From Candidatus Chlorobium antarcticum (GTDB lineage: Bacteria; Bacteroidota; Chlorobiia; Chlorobiales; Chlorobiaceae): 64,000 bases of DNA. The position numbers and the translations under genes were made by a program. Shown one piece after another: positions 27,046 to 36,159 of this stretch; positions within the stretch are counted from its first letter, which is position 1; the number at the start of each line of letters is the position of its first letter. Where the stretch lies: assembly GCA_030765725.1 (NCBI GenBank), contig JAVCDF010000005.1, positions 1-64,000 on the forward strand. The letters are read 5' to 3'. A model generated the notes under the pieces. That model saw only the letters and a program-made list of their open reading frames with translations. It ran no database searches and had not been told where the DNA came from.

Positions 27046-29118
27046 TCAGTCAGTTCCATAAGAAGAGAGATATGACCATTTCAAGTCGCCCTCTTCTCTG
27101 AGTTTCTGCAGCGCCAGTGAGCCCGAAACGGTTGACTGCATTGCGCCTCCTATCTCACCCCGCAACTGCTTCTGTTCCTCATTGCTGAAACGCTTCCAGA
27201 CAAGAAAAACCCTGTCGTGCGGATAAAAAAGCTTGTGGCGAATGGAACCGTCATGGTCCCGCACAGAGTAGAATACAATGCGCGAGTCGCCGGGAGGAAG
27301 TGCTGCGGCGGTCTGTATAATCACAAACTCCTTGAACGAATGGAGATAGGAAAACCGGTGCGTCTCTAGCCAGTCGGCCCCGTGAAGAGGCAGATGAAAC
27401 GGAAGAGGGTCGTCTGCAACAACCACAATGCGACTGTAGGGCTGCAGGGAGGAAAGAAGCGGACGAAAAAGTGCGCGTTCAAACCACTCTCTCTCCCCCC
27501 CCTTGAGGGGAGCAATCCTTTTACCCTCAGCCAGTTCACGCCTGATTCCCTCCACTGCAATGCCGGGAGTATGCAGCGAATCAAACGCTGCAATGCTTCC
27601 AACAATCTGGAGATGATGCTTTCCAACCACCATAACTGCAGCAAGACTGTCGGAAAAAATGGGACGAACAATCGCCTGGTCCACGCCCAGAGTTTCCTGC
27701 ACCGTTCGGAGCGTCACTGGATTGAGCGCAAGGGCTGAAGCAATCGCCGGCTCCCGCACCCTCACGGAGGGGAGAAGTTCAAACAGTCTTCCCCGCTTCA
27801 TATTGAGCGCCTGATCGGTCGCCCGGTTTATCTCCAGCCCCAATGCATTGCGCGCCATATCAGCCTTGCGCTGCGTAAGGCCTGAAATTTCAATCAACAG
27901 CCGAGAAACTTCAGCCTCAAGCTCCGAAGCATTCCCTCCACCAAGCTTGAACTCCTCACCGCCGCGCATGACGGATCGCCCGAGCCGCATCATTCCCGTT
28001 CGCTGAGCCGCATCAAAGAGTTCGAGAATTCTGGGATTCTTCAAAAGAAAACCATTGAGACGAAACGCAGCACTGTTCTCCCGGGCAAGCATGGCAGGCG
28101 AGGGATAGGGCGGAGCGCTCTGCCATGCTGCCGCAAATCCCTCCTCCAGAGCACTGATGCGCTCATTGTCGGTGAGGCCACCGGCCTCCGAAAGCATAAA
28201 GAGTGCCGAAGCACGGGCATAGGAGAGGTTATGCGCATCAAAATAAGCCGCCACCTCGCGGAAGGGATCCTCTTTTCGGACAATTGCCGCATTGGACTCC
28301 AGACGCAACACCTGATACAGCAACCTGTCGCCCGACCTTTCCGCCAGGCTGAGTGCCCGGAACAGCAGAAAACTTGCATTCCGCTGATGCCTGTCGAGCA
28401 ACTGCAGACTTGAAGCGGCAGCACGAAGTGCGCGGGCGCGCACTGCCGGCTCCCCCTTCATCCCAAACACGCGGCCCGACTCCAACACTATCTTCTGAGC
28501 CACCTTTTCGCCGTCCTCACTCACCGCCGCCGAATCCGTCAGCCTGCATCGCAAAATACCCGCCCACGCCTCAATTCGCACCGGAGCAGGATTCCGCCAC
28601 AGGGTCATTGGCCTGTACAGCAACACTGCGCCTTTCGTATCGCCACTCTGAAACAGCAAAGCAGCAAGCCTCATCTGCACCGCAGGCCCGGGAGCACGAA
28701 CGCCACGAAGAGCATCGGCTGCTTCAGCAAACCTGCCCAGTTCACCAAGCCATGCCGACTTGTCCACAAGGATTGCCGTCCGCACTGAATCTGGCACGCT
28801 CCCCTCCCCAAAACCCTCAAGAACCGAAGTTGTTGCAAGCGCTGCATCATACGACCCCATCCTCCCCTCCAGCCCCCGTTTGGCAACAAGAGCAAGAACC
28901 GCACCTTCAGAAGGAGGGTCGAGAGATTCAAGCGCCAGCCCCCGATCATACAGTTCAATGGCCTTTGCATACTCCCCGTGCCGGCCAAGCTCGGACGCCT
29001 TTCCGTAGATCTCCGAAGGAGTTTCTCCCGATTTCTCTGGTGAAGAGCACCCGGCAAACAGCAGAAAAATGACCAGGATAGCCATTCCCGGCCTTAAAGG
29101 CTGGCAATGAATGTTCAT
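27046..29118 (-). CDS. TPR-like lipoprotein with a partial CHAT-like domain
   Basis: A 690-residue envelope lipoprotein. The signal peptide (about residues 1-22) ends in the lipobox LLFAGCSS. Helical repeats resembling TPRs cover about residues 40-350. The C-terminal ~250 residues resemble the first half of a CHAT (caspase-HetF-associated) fold: RIVVVADDPLPFHLPLHGADWL and FSYLHS match the PDG-LPF and YLPS blocks. The region that normally holds the catalytic His (ATHG) and Cys is not recognisable, and the chain ends soon afterwards. ATG 29118 has GGAGG about 9 bases upstream; earlier in-frame starts would destroy the signal peptide. Likely a non-peptidase scaffold, function unknown. Confidence 0.8.
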   Translation of the reverse strand: MNIHCQPLRPGMAILVIFLLFAGCSSPEKSGETPSEIYGKASELGRHGEYAKAIELYDRGLALESLDPPSEGAVLALVAKRGLEGRMGSYDAALATTSVLEGFGEGSVPDSVRTAILVDKSAWLGELGRFAEAADALRGVRAPGPAVQMRLAALLFQSGDTKGAVLLYRPMTLWRNPAPVRIEAWAGILRCRLTDSAAVSEDGEKVAQKIVLESGRVFGMKGEPAVRARALRAAASSLQLLDRHQRNASFLLFRALSLAERSGDRLLYQVLRLESNAAIVRKEDPFREVAAYFDAHNLSYARASALFMLSEAGGLTDNERISALEEGFAAAWQSAPPYPSPAMLARENSAAFRLNGFLLKNPRILELFDAAQRTGMMRLGRSVMRGGEEFKLGGGNASELEAEVSRLLIEISGLTQRKADMARNALGLEINRATDQALNMKRGRLFELLPSVRVREPAIASALALNPVTLRTVQETLGVDQAIVRPIFSDSLAAVMVVGKHHLQIVGSIAAFDSLHTPGIAVEGIRRELAEGKRIAPLKGGEREWFERALFRPLLSSLQPYSRIVVVADDPLPFHLPLHGADWLETHRFSYLHSFKEFVIIQTAAALPPGDSRIVFYSVRDHDGSIRHKLFYPHDRVFLVWKRFSNEEQKQLRGEIGGAMQSTVSGSLALQKLREEGDLKWSYLSSYGTD

Positions 29119-29342
29119 GACACGGAGCCTCCAGCTCCCTTGGATAAGGGTATTATGATTGTGTGTGATTGTAATAATAGTCAACACAACGCCGCCCGCC
29201 AAACAGCACCAAGAAACAACAGACCGAACCCAGAAAAAGTTGTATCCTCTCCCTATACACCCTCAAAAAGGAATGTCGTCTGCACTTTGATGAAGATGGC
29301 TATATTGTTGTAAAGGATATTGATTCAGGCGCGCTCTGCCTG
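29119..29342. other. Divergent intergenic region, no gene seen
   Basis: This 224-base gap separates the lipoprotein (minus) from the HlyC/CorC gene (plus) and must hold promoters for both. It contains an alternating GT-rich stretch near 29161 and several short overlapping frames without supporting features. A stretch at 29283-29342 is open in frame with the downstream gene but has no start codon. I see no RNA gene. Confidence 0.5.
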
Positions 29343-30731
29343 ATGATGCCGAGCTTTTTCAACTCAATGAACGAAATGGACTTCTACCTTCTTGATGCCC
29401 TCATTCTCTTCTCGCTGATTGCCGCAAACGGCTTTTTCTCAATGGCTGAATTCGCCATTATCTCTTCCCGAGCCAGTCGCCTGCATGAACTGCGTGACGC
29501 AGGCCATGAATCGGCCGACATTGCCCTGAAGCTGCTTGAAAATCCAGGGAAATTCCTCTCGGCCATTCAGGTTGGCATAACACTGGTCAGCATCCTTACC
29601 GGAGTGTTCGGTGGTATGGCGTTTTCCGCACCGCTCGGTGGCGTGATGACGGCTGTTCCGCTGCTTGCCCCCTACAGCACCCAGCTGGCACTTGGGTTAG
29701 TGGTTGTTACGATTACTTTTATAACACTTGTTGTGGGTGAGCTGGCGCCGAAAAAAATCGCCCTGCAGCATCCCGAGAAAATAACACTGAAAATAGCGGG
29801 ATCAATTGATCTGCTCTGCCGGCTGAGTGCACCAGCTGTAACCCTCATCAACGGGTCCACCAACCTGCTACTCCGCACGCTTGGCGTCAAAAGTAGCGAA
29901 AAGCCTCAGGTAAGCGATGAAGAGGTGATGCTCATGATACGGCAGGGAGCAAAAAAAGGGATTTTTGAATCGGTTGAGTACGACATGATCGCACGGATAT
30001 TCCGGCTGAGCGACAAGCAGGCAAGCGCCATGATGACTCCCCGAAGTGAAACCGACTGGCTCGACCTCGACAAAAGCGACGAGGAACTCAACTCCGTCAT
30101 TCTAGCAAGTGGCCGTTCGCGGTTTCCGGTTGCCGAAAAAAACCTCGACAACCTTCTGGGCATTGTCCGCTCGGTCGACCTGGTCAGTTTTCAGCTGACT
30201 GGCCGGGGAGGGCTCCGAGATGCCATCCGTGCCTCAATGAAAATCCCCCTCTTTGTGCCTGAGTCGGTTCCGGCCTTTCATGTACTGGAGCTGTTCAGAA
30301 AAAACCGCGTCCATCTGGCGCTGGTTATTGACGAACATGGCTCCATTCAGGGCACCATCACCCTTACCGATGTGCTTGAAAGCATTGTGGGGGATGTGCC
30401 GGCCGATGACAGTGAAGAAGACGAACACCGGATTGTGCGTCGTAGCCTGCGAACATGGCTTGTTGATGGTCTTTTACCCGTTGACGAATTTCTCGGAACA
30501 TTCGAGCTGGAACCCGACGACTTTTCGGAAGAAAAAGATGCCCCTTACGAGACAATGGGCGGCTTCATGATGACCCGCCTCGGCGAGGTTCCCTCAGTCG
30601 GCGACCCGCTACAGTGGCACAACATCAGTTTCCGAGTCATCAAAATGAACGGACAGAGGGTAGAACGCATTCTTGTAGAGTTCAATGCCGAAACGGCCGA
30701 TTCTATAAACCGAAAACAGGGCGACATATGA
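29343..30731 (+). CDS. HlyC/CorC family CNNM transporter-type protein
   Basis: The 462-residue membrane protein has the CNNM (DUF21) domain with four hydrophobic segments (about residues 15-170), a pair of CBS domains (about 205-335; MTPRSETDWLDLD and LALVIDEHGSIQGTITLTDVLE) and a C-terminal CorC_HlyC domain (about 355-440). The family is linked to Mg2+/Co2+ efflux and ion homeostasis; the old name hemolysin C is misleading. The start may be any of several Met codons in the first 12 residues. Its stop overlaps the next start as ATGA, so the peroxiredoxin is coupled to it. Confidence 0.9.
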   Translation: MMPSFFNSMNEMDFYLLDALILFSLIAANGFFSMAEFAIISSRASRLHELRDAGHESADIALKLLENPGKFLSAIQVGITLVSILTGVFGGMAFSAPLGGVMTAVPLLAPYSTQLALGLVVVTITFITLVVGELAPKKIALQHPEKITLKIAGSIDLLCRLSAPAVTLINGSTNLLLRTLGVKSSEKPQVSDEEVMLMIRQGAKKGIFESVEYDMIARIFRLSDKQASAMMTPRSETDWLDLDKSDEELNSVILASGRSRFPVAEKNLDNLLGIVRSVDLVSFQLTGRGGLRDAIRASMKIPLFVPESVPAFHVLELFRKNRVHLALVIDEHGSIQGTITLTDVLESIVGDVPADDSEEDEHRIVRRSLRTWLVDGLLPVDEFLGTFELEPDDFSEEKDAPYETMGGFMMTRLGEVPSVGDPLQWHNISFRVIKMNGQRVERILVEFNAETADSINRKQGDI

Positions 30732-31174
30732 TTGCAGACGGAACACAGGCACCCGACTTCACCCTGCCCGACCAAGAGGGCGGAATGATTGCACTCTCCA
30801 GCTTTAGAGGCCGAAAAGTGTTGATCGTTTTTTATCCGGGGGATGACACTCCGGTATGCACCGCGCAGCTCTGCGACTACCGAAACAATGTGACCGAGTT
30901 CACCAAAAGGGGCATTGCCGTACTCGGCATCAGCGCCGACAGCCCCGAATCACACAAAAAGTTTGCGGCAAAAAACCAACTCCCCTTCACGCTGCTCAGC
31001 GACAGTTCGAAAAAAACCGCTGAGGCATACGGGGCGCTCGGATTTCTGGGTATGTCACAACGGGCATATGTACTCATTGATGAAGAAGGCAGGGTACTGC
31101 TCGCATACAGCGATTTTCTGCCAATCACCTACCAGCCGATGAAGGATCTGCTGTCGCGAATTGACGGGGCATAA
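30728..31174 (+). CDS. bcp: Peroxiredoxin, Bcp/PrxQ type
   Basis: The 148-residue thiol peroxidase reduces hydrogen and organic peroxides. The peroxidatic Cys44 and resolving Cys49 lie in [10 protein letters not shown], the five-residue spacing typical of Bcp/PrxQ. The N-terminal [11 protein letters not shown] and the [10 protein letters not shown] block are intact. The start is ATG 30728, overlapping the stop of the HlyC/CorC gene; this gives the expected family length. Useful to an anaerobe meeting oxygen. Confidence 0.93.
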   Translation: MIADGTQAPDFTLPDQEGGMIALSSFRGRKVLIVFYPGDDTPVCTAQLCDYRNNVTEFTKRGIAVLGISADSPESHKKFAAKNQLPFTLLSDSSKKTAEAYGALGFLGMSQRAYVLIDEEGRVLLAYSDFLPITYQPMKDLLSRIDGA

Positions 31175-31247
31175 GGCGATCTCCGACTTTTTTTTGTATC
31201 TTCGCAGACAATTTTTTTTAGTAAACACTCTAATGCAGCCCACTCCA

Positions 31248-31670
31248 ATGGAAAGAACCCTTACCATCCTCAAGCCCGACTGTGTAAAAAAGCAGCTTAT
31301 CGGAGCCGTCGTCAACCAGATTGAACGCGCAGGCTTCCGTGTGGTTGCTATGAAAAAAATCAGACTCACAAAAGAAACCGCCGGCGAGTTCTACGGCGTT
31401 CATCGCGAGCGCCCCTTTTTCGGCGAACTGGTCGACTTTATGTCTTCAGGCCCCTGCGTACCGATGATTCTTGAAAAAGAGAACGCCGTTGCAGATTTCC
31501 GCGCCCTGATAGGCGCCACCGACCCTGCCGAAGCCAAGGAAGGCACCGTGCGCAAACTGCACGCAGACAGCAAGGGCGAAAATATCGTCCACGGTTCAGA
31601 CTCAGCCGAGAACGCCACCGTTGAAGCCAGCTTCTTCTTTGCAGCTGAAGAGGTTGTCAGAAACAACTGA
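31248..31670 (+). CDS. ndk: Nucleoside diphosphate kinase
   Basis: The 140-residue enzyme equilibrates (d)NTP pools by phosphohistidine transfer. The catalytic His is H115 in NIVHGSDS, and [11 protein letters not shown] is the usual N-terminus. ATG 31248 gives the family length; ATG 31233 would add five residues. The surrounding promoter region is T-rich. A strong hairpin follows. Confidence 0.96.
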   Translation: MERTLTILKPDCVKKQLIGAVVNQIERAGFRVVAMKKIRLTKETAGEFYGVHRERPFFGELVDFMSSGPCVPMILEKENAVADFRALIGATDPAEAKEGTVRKLHADSKGENIVHGSDSAENATVEASFFFAAEEVVRNN

Positions 31671-31689
31671 ACTTTATAAGCTCCAAAAT

Positions 31690-31728
31690 AAAAAGAGAAA
31701 GGCGGCCAATGGCCGCCTTTCTCTTTTT
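31690..31728. terminator. Bidirectional terminator between ndk and the AI-2E family gene
   Basis: An 18-bp perfect stem, AAAAAGAGAAAGGCGGCC / GGCCGCCTTTCTCTTTTT, with a 3-base loop. Poly-A on one side and poly-T on the other let it serve both convergent genes. Confidence 0.92.
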
Positions 31729-31743
31729 ATCGCTCACGATTAC

Positions 31744-32856
31744 TCACTCGTCGTTACTGACTGTTGAGCGCCCTTTGATGTCGCGAAGTGAATCGCTGAA
31801 CGCGTCCCCGTACATTTCCCATACCGTCATAAAAATGGCTGCAATGATGGGGCCGATAATGAAACCGAAAAGCCCAAAGAGGCCAATACCTCCAAGCGTT
31901 CCAAAAAATATAAACAGTTCGTGCAACTGTGTGTCGCGCCCAATAAGAATGGGGCGGAGAATATTGTCAATCTGGCCAACCACAATGCTGCAGAACAGCA
32001 GAACTCCGAGCGCCTGCGGGTAATGGCCCACGAAAGCCAAGGAGATGGCTGCAGGAACCCAGACCAGAGGGGGGCCGAGCACCGGCACAACGCTGAGCAC
32101 CGTCATCATGGTTCCCCAGAAGAGAGCGCTTTCAATTCCTGCGATATGGAGCGCCAAACCGGCAAGCGTGCCCTGCACCACACCCACAATCATGGTTCCT
32201 TTGATTGTAGCTCGTGTGACGGAGAGAAACTTGTCGAGCAGACGCTGCTGGTCGGCGTCCGACAGTGGCAGATAGTACAGTATGGTTTCCAGGAGCGAAC
32301 GGCCGTCACGAAGGAAAAAAAACACGGTATAGAGAAAAATGAAAAAGAGGAACAGTTCGTTGACCGCTGAATAGGTAAACGAAAAGAGCGTATTGAAAAG
32401 CACCGATCCGGTTTTTGAAGCAACTTCGCTGACGCGCTGCATAATATCTTCGCGGTAGACCACCATCTCTGGATAAAAAGGAAGCGACTGCAGCTGCTGG
32501 CCAAGGAACGCCGGCTCCAGTATCTGCCGTATCCATGGGGCCGCCTGACGGCTTATTTCCACAGCCTGTATGGCCACAATACCCAGCAGCAGAACCAGAG
32601 GCAAAAAACCCATAATGAAAATGGTCAGCATGGTGATGCCCGCACTCAGGCTTTTACGCCCACCGACCCAGACAAGCATCCTGTTGTAAAGCGGCATTGC
32701 AAGCGCCGAAAAGATGGCGGCCAGAAAAATTGCCATGAGGAAATAGCGTATCATGACAAAAAATATGGCAGAGATAAACAGGACAATGACGAGAAGGACG
32801 ACCCTGTTTGCTTTAATACTGCTCATAATGCTGTTCGTTTCGTTTTCCTGTCCCAT
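31744..32856 (-). CDS. AI-2E (PerM) family permease
   Basis: A 370-residue integral membrane protein with about eight hydrophobic helices. The late motif block VVPVLGPPLVWVPAA and the segment GQIDNILRPILIGRDTQLHELF are diagnostic of the AI-2E transporter/PerM family. Members have been linked to autoinducer-2 export, Na+/H+ antiport or polyisoprenoid transport, so the substrate here is open. It sits 21 bases downstream of rsmE and ends at a shared terminator. Confidence 0.9.
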   Translation of the reverse strand: MGQENETNSIMSSIKANRVVLLVIVLFISAIFFVMIRYFLMAIFLAAIFSALAMPLYNRMLVWVGGRKSLSAGITMLTIFIMGFLPLVLLLGIVAIQAVEISRQAAPWIRQILEPAFLGQQLQSLPFYPEMVVYREDIMQRVSEVASKTGSVLFNTLFSFTYSAVNELFLFFIFLYTVFFFLRDGRSLLETILYYLPLSDADQQRLLDKFLSVTRATIKGTMIVGVVQGTLAGLALHIAGIESALFWGTMMTVLSVVPVLGPPLVWVPAAISLAFVGHYPQALGVLLFCSIVVGQIDNILRPILIGRDTQLHELFIFFGTLGGIGLFGLFGFIIGPIIAAIFMTVWEMYGDAFSDSLRDIKGRSTVSNDE

Positions 32857-32877
32857 TCTTCACCCTCAATATAATTC

Positions 32878-33624
32878 TTACAGCCATTCTCCGGAATCTT
32901 CTTCAAGAAGCTGCAAGCGGACCATGGCAGCAGCAAACAGTGCCGCGGTTTCAGCCCTGAGAATAGAGCGGCCTAAAGAGACGGTACTGAACCCCGCCGC
33001 TCTGGCCTCCTCTGCCTCTTCCCGGGTGAACCCCCCCTCGCCCCCAATCAGGAACAGTGTATTTTTCCCACTGTACCGCGTCCTGATAGGCACCTCTTTG
33101 CTCTCTTCATAGGGCATCAGCCGAATGTCATACCCTTCAAGCGCAAGTACGCTCTTGAAAGGAAGCGGCCCGATGATTTCCGGCAGGTGAAAACACTTTG
33201 ACTGCCTTGCCGCCGAAAGGATGATGTTGTTCCACCGCTGGAGCTTGCCGGCAAGCTTCTCCCCGGATGGCTGACTGACCGTTCTGTGCGAAATCATCGG
33301 GATAATGGCACCGACGCCGAGTTCCGTGGCTTTTTCAAGAAACATGTCAAACCGGGCAGGAGCCTTCAGCATAGAGAGGGCAACTGTCACTTGCGTGGCC
33401 GGCCGGAGCACCACGCTTCGGCTGAGAACCTCCCCGTCCAGCGACCTCTTGCCGACTGAAACAATTCCAATCTCCACCACTCTGCCGGTTCCGTCGGTAA
33501 CCTTCAGTCTGTCGCCGGTTTTTTTCCTCATCACCCTAGCAATGTGGTGAAACTCGTCCCCTTCAATCCGAAGCGTGGCGATTTCATCGGCAAGGGTTCC
33601 CCGAGGGATATAAAAAAGCTCCAT
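32878..33624 (-). CDS. rsmE: 16S rRNA (uracil1498-N3)-methyltransferase
   Basis: The 248-residue SPOUT-class enzyme methylates U1498 in the ribosomal decoding centre. An N-terminal PUA-like domain (about residues 1-70) is followed by the knotted domain with KATELGVGAIIPM, FLIGGEGGFTREE and SLGRSILRAETAA forming the SAM knot. It starts 8 bases from the comF-like stop codon, consistent with one transcript. Confidence 0.95.
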   Translation of the reverse strand: MELFYIPRGTLADEIATLRIEGDEFHHIARVMRKKTGDRLKVTDGTGRVVEIGIVSVGKRSLDGEVLSRSVVLRPATQVTVALSMLKAPARFDMFLEKATELGVGAIIPMISHRTVSQPSGEKLAGKLQRWNNIILSAARQSKCFHLPEIIGPLPFKSVLALEGYDIRLMPYEESKEVPIRTRYSGKNTLFLIGGEGGFTREEAEEARAAGFSTVSLGRSILRAETAALFAAAMVRLQLLEEDSGEWL

Positions 33625-33632
33625 TATAATTT

Positions 33633-34325
33633 TTACTCCTTTACAGCAAGCGCAACCGCAGCAAGTGATATACGAGCGGCACCGACACCAAGAAGCGCTC
33701 CGGCCGCAGCCGCCATTGTGGCCCCGGTGGTTACCACATCGTCAACCAGCAGCACATGCATCCCCTGCACATCGCCGATTGCCTTGAATGCCCCCTCAAG
33801 ATTCACCCTCCTCTCGACCGCCGAAAGCCCGGTCTGCGACCGTGTGTTGCGCCGCCTCCGAATCGCCCGATGCATAAGGGGCCTCTCTATCCTTTCAGCC
33901 AGCGGGCGGGCAATGACTTCCGACTGATTGTAGGTCCGCTCAATTTTCTTCAGCGGATGAAGCGGCACCGGAACCACACAGTCAATCCCTTCCGCACTTC
34001 CGCTCGCTGCCACCATTTCGCCAAGCTCCCGACCAAACACCGTACCAAGGGAAAAGAGCCCTCCATACTTCATGGAATGCAGTGCGCTCTGCAGCGGACT
34101 TTTCTTATGGAAGAGATAGCGGCACCACCCCCGATCAAATGAAAAAGAGGAACCGAAACGGTCGGCAATCGTGCTTCTCAACATCCCCTCACCTTCCGAT
34201 GATAGTGCAAAGGGATCGAATTCCGCACGGCAACTTCTGCAGAAACCCGACTCGCCCTCCATGAGAAGCCGACTGCAGACAGCGCAAACATTGGGAAGAA
34301 ACAGATGAAGAAGCTGCTTGAACAT
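33633..34325 (-). CDS. comF: ComF family phosphoribosyltransferase-like protein
   Basis: A 230-residue protein with an N-terminal four-Cys zinc ribbon (CAVC and CRSC) and a C-terminal type I phosphoribosyltransferase fold. The PRPP loop is VLLVDDVVTTGAT and NQSEVIARPLA is the family-typical mid-domain block. Members assist natural transformation in Gram-positives and other DNA uptake systems, but the enzymatic reaction is undefined. Here it is upstream of rsmE. Confidence 0.9.
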   Translation of the reverse strand: MFKQLLHLFLPNVCAVCSRLLMEGESGFCRSCRAEFDPFALSSEGEGMLRSTIADRFGSSFSFDRGWCRYLFHKKSPLQSALHSMKYGGLFSLGTVFGRELGEMVAASGSAEGIDCVVPVPLHPLKKIERTYNQSEVIARPLAERIERPLMHRAIRRRRNTRSQTGLSAVERRVNLEGAFKAIGDVQGMHVLLVDDVVTTGATMAAAAGALLGVGAARISLAAVALAVKE

Positions 34326-34345
34326 GGCGTTCTTTCTACCCCGGC

Positions 34346-35335
34346 TCAGGATTCGTTGAAGCAGAGAGCCGCAGCACCATGCACGCCGGCCCTGTTACCG
34401 AGTGCTGCGGGCACAATCTGAAGTCCCTCCTGCATTGAGGGCAGAGTCGAGCGGCGCAGCTGGCTGAGTGCCGGTTCAAACAGCAGCTCACCCGCGCCTG
34501 AAATCCCGCCGCCTATCACAAACTTCCTGATATCCATCAGCGCCGTCACATTGGCGAGCCCCGTACCGAGAATGGTACCGACCCGTTTCCACACGCCAAG
34601 ACAAACTTCATCGCCATTGAGCGCAGCCGCTTCAATATGGCGGGGGGAAAGACGCTGCAGATCATTGTCGCAGTATTCCACAACCGAAGAACCCGAGGGG
34701 CTCAAGGCAATCATACGGCGGGCAAGATCCACAATCCGCTCCTTGCCGATAAGCCCCTCAATAGTGCCACGAATGCCGGCATGAAGATCGGACCCTTCAT
34801 AATCCACAATCATAAACCCTATTTCACCTGCAGTGCCGTTCGGGCCGTGGTATAGCTGCCGGTTGAGCACAATGCCCCCTCCAACTCCGGTGCCGAGCGT
34901 CACCATAAGAAAATCCTGAAACTCCCTTCCAGCACCGTACACCGCCTCGCCGAGAGCCGCCGCATTGGCATCGTTGTCAAGAAAAACAGGGACCTTGAGC
35001 CCCGCATTCTCATCGAGATCCTTCTGAAGCTCATCACGAAGTGCAACCACCTCCCAGCCGGGAAGGTTCGGCGGATAACTGAGAGTCCCCTCCGTGCGGT
35101 CGACAGCTCCGGGAACTCCGAGTCCGATGCCACAAAAATCAGCAGGATCGAGCGTCACCGAAGCACTCCGATAAAGGTCGCCGGCAATGGAGGAAATCTG
35201 GCGGACAATGCCTGCCGGCCCCCCCACCGTATCTGTAGGTACCACAGAGGTACTCAACACACCCATCTCGCGGCCCGCCATCGCCGCCTTCACAGCCGTA
35301 CCCCCGAGATCGATGCCTATTGCCCATTGGGACAT
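34346..35335 (-). CDS. ROK family sugar kinase (glucokinase-like)
   Basis: The 329-residue ASKHA-fold kinase probably phosphorylates glucose or a related hexose. The phosphate-binding DLGGTAVK is at the N-terminus and the catalytic Asp lies in DNDANAAALGE. GTGVGGGIV completes the nucleotide site. The usual ROK zinc-binding HxCxCGxxGC motif is missing: the region after GTAGEIGF carries no Cys. No HTH precedes the kinase domain, so it is not a NagC/XylR-type repressor. Substrate unknown. Confidence 0.87.
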   Translation of the reverse strand: MSQWAIGIDLGGTAVKAAMAGREMGVLSTSVVPTDTVGGPAGIVRQISSIAGDLYRSASVTLDPADFCGIGLGVPGAVDRTEGTLSYPPNLPGWEVVALRDELQKDLDENAGLKVPVFLDNDANAAALGEAVYGAGREFQDFLMVTLGTGVGGGIVLNRQLYHGPNGTAGEIGFMIVDYEGSDLHAGIRGTIEGLIGKERIVDLARRMIALSPSGSSVVEYCDNDLQRLSPRHIEAAALNGDEVCLGVWKRVGTILGTGLANVTALMDIRKFVIGGGISGAGELLFEPALSQLRRSTLPSMQEGLQIVPAALGNRAGVHGAAALCFNES

Positions 35336-35355
35336 ACGCCGTTCCCTGTTAAAAA

Positions 35356-36153
35356 TTAACTGTTGAAAGGCCTGATGAATTTCCGACCGTGTTTACCTGA
35401 ATCGAAAAAGTCGAGGATTTCAACAATTTCAGGTTCTTGGGGAAAGTCCGTACGAACCTTTTCAAGAGCGTTGCTCAGAATCAGCCCCGATTGGAAAAGT
35501 ACCCTATAGGCGTCCTTAATGAGTGTGATGCTGTCGGCAGAAAACCCTCGCCGCTTCAGCCCTATAGCGTTCAGTCCCTCATATCGGAACGAGGCGTGGC
35601 CTCCCGCCATCACAAATGGGGGAACATCGAGAGCTGCGCGAGAAATGCCGCCAACCATGGCATAGCGACCGATACGAACAAACTGGTGAATGCCCGCAAG
35701 ACCACCGACAACAACATAATCACCAACCTCGCAATGACCACCAAACTGCACCGAGTTGGCAATCACCACATGGTTACCGATAACACAGTCGTGGCCAGCG
35801 TGCACATAAGCCATAATCAGGCAGTCCGATCCAACAACCGTTTTACCGCTGGCCATGGTACCGCGATTCAGGGTAACACACTCCCTGATAACGGTGCGGT
35901 CGCCGATGAACAACTCGGTTTTCTCTCCTTCGAACTTAAGATCCTGAGGTTCCCCAGCAAGCACAGCGCCGGCATGGATACGGCATCCACTTCCGATGCG
36001 GGTACCGGACGCTATATGCACATGAGGGCCAATAATGGTACCCTCGCCAATTCGGACATCATCCTCAATAACCGTAAAAGGTCCGACTTTGACGCCCTTT
36101 GCGATTTCCGCACCGGGGTCTATCACCGTATTTGCATGAATACTGCTTTGCAT
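35356..36153 (-). CDS. lpxA: UDP-N-acetylglucosamine acyltransferase
   Basis: LpxA transfers a 3-hydroxyacyl chain from ACP to UDP-GlcNAc, the first lipid A step. Most of the 265-residue protein is a left-handed parallel beta helix of hexapeptide repeats (residues ~1-190), with the catalytic His in AYVHAGHDC. The C-terminal helical domain follows. It is 6 bases from the stop of the preceding DUF2723 gene; lpxH lies elsewhere in the window. Confidence 0.95.
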   Translation of the reverse strand: MQSSIHANTVIDPGAEIAKGVKVGPFTVIEDDVRIGEGTIIGPHVHIASGTRIGSGCRIHAGAVLAGEPQDLKFEGEKTELFIGDRTVIRECVTLNRGTMASGKTVVGSDCLIMAYVHAGHDCVIGNHVVIANSVQFGGHCEVGDYVVVGGLAGIHQFVRIGRYAMVGGISRAALDVPPFVMAGGHASFRYEGLNAIGLKRRGFSADSITLIKDAYRVLFQSGLILSNALEKVRTDFPQEPEIVEILDFFDSGKHGRKFIRPFNS

Positions 36154-36159
36154 TGGGGT

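Noticed and set aside
29107-29313. A 68-codon frame in the lipoprotein/HlyC intergenic region
   Set aside because: It begins inside the lipoprotein gene on the opposite strand, has mixed composition and no motif, and runs through the likely promoter region.
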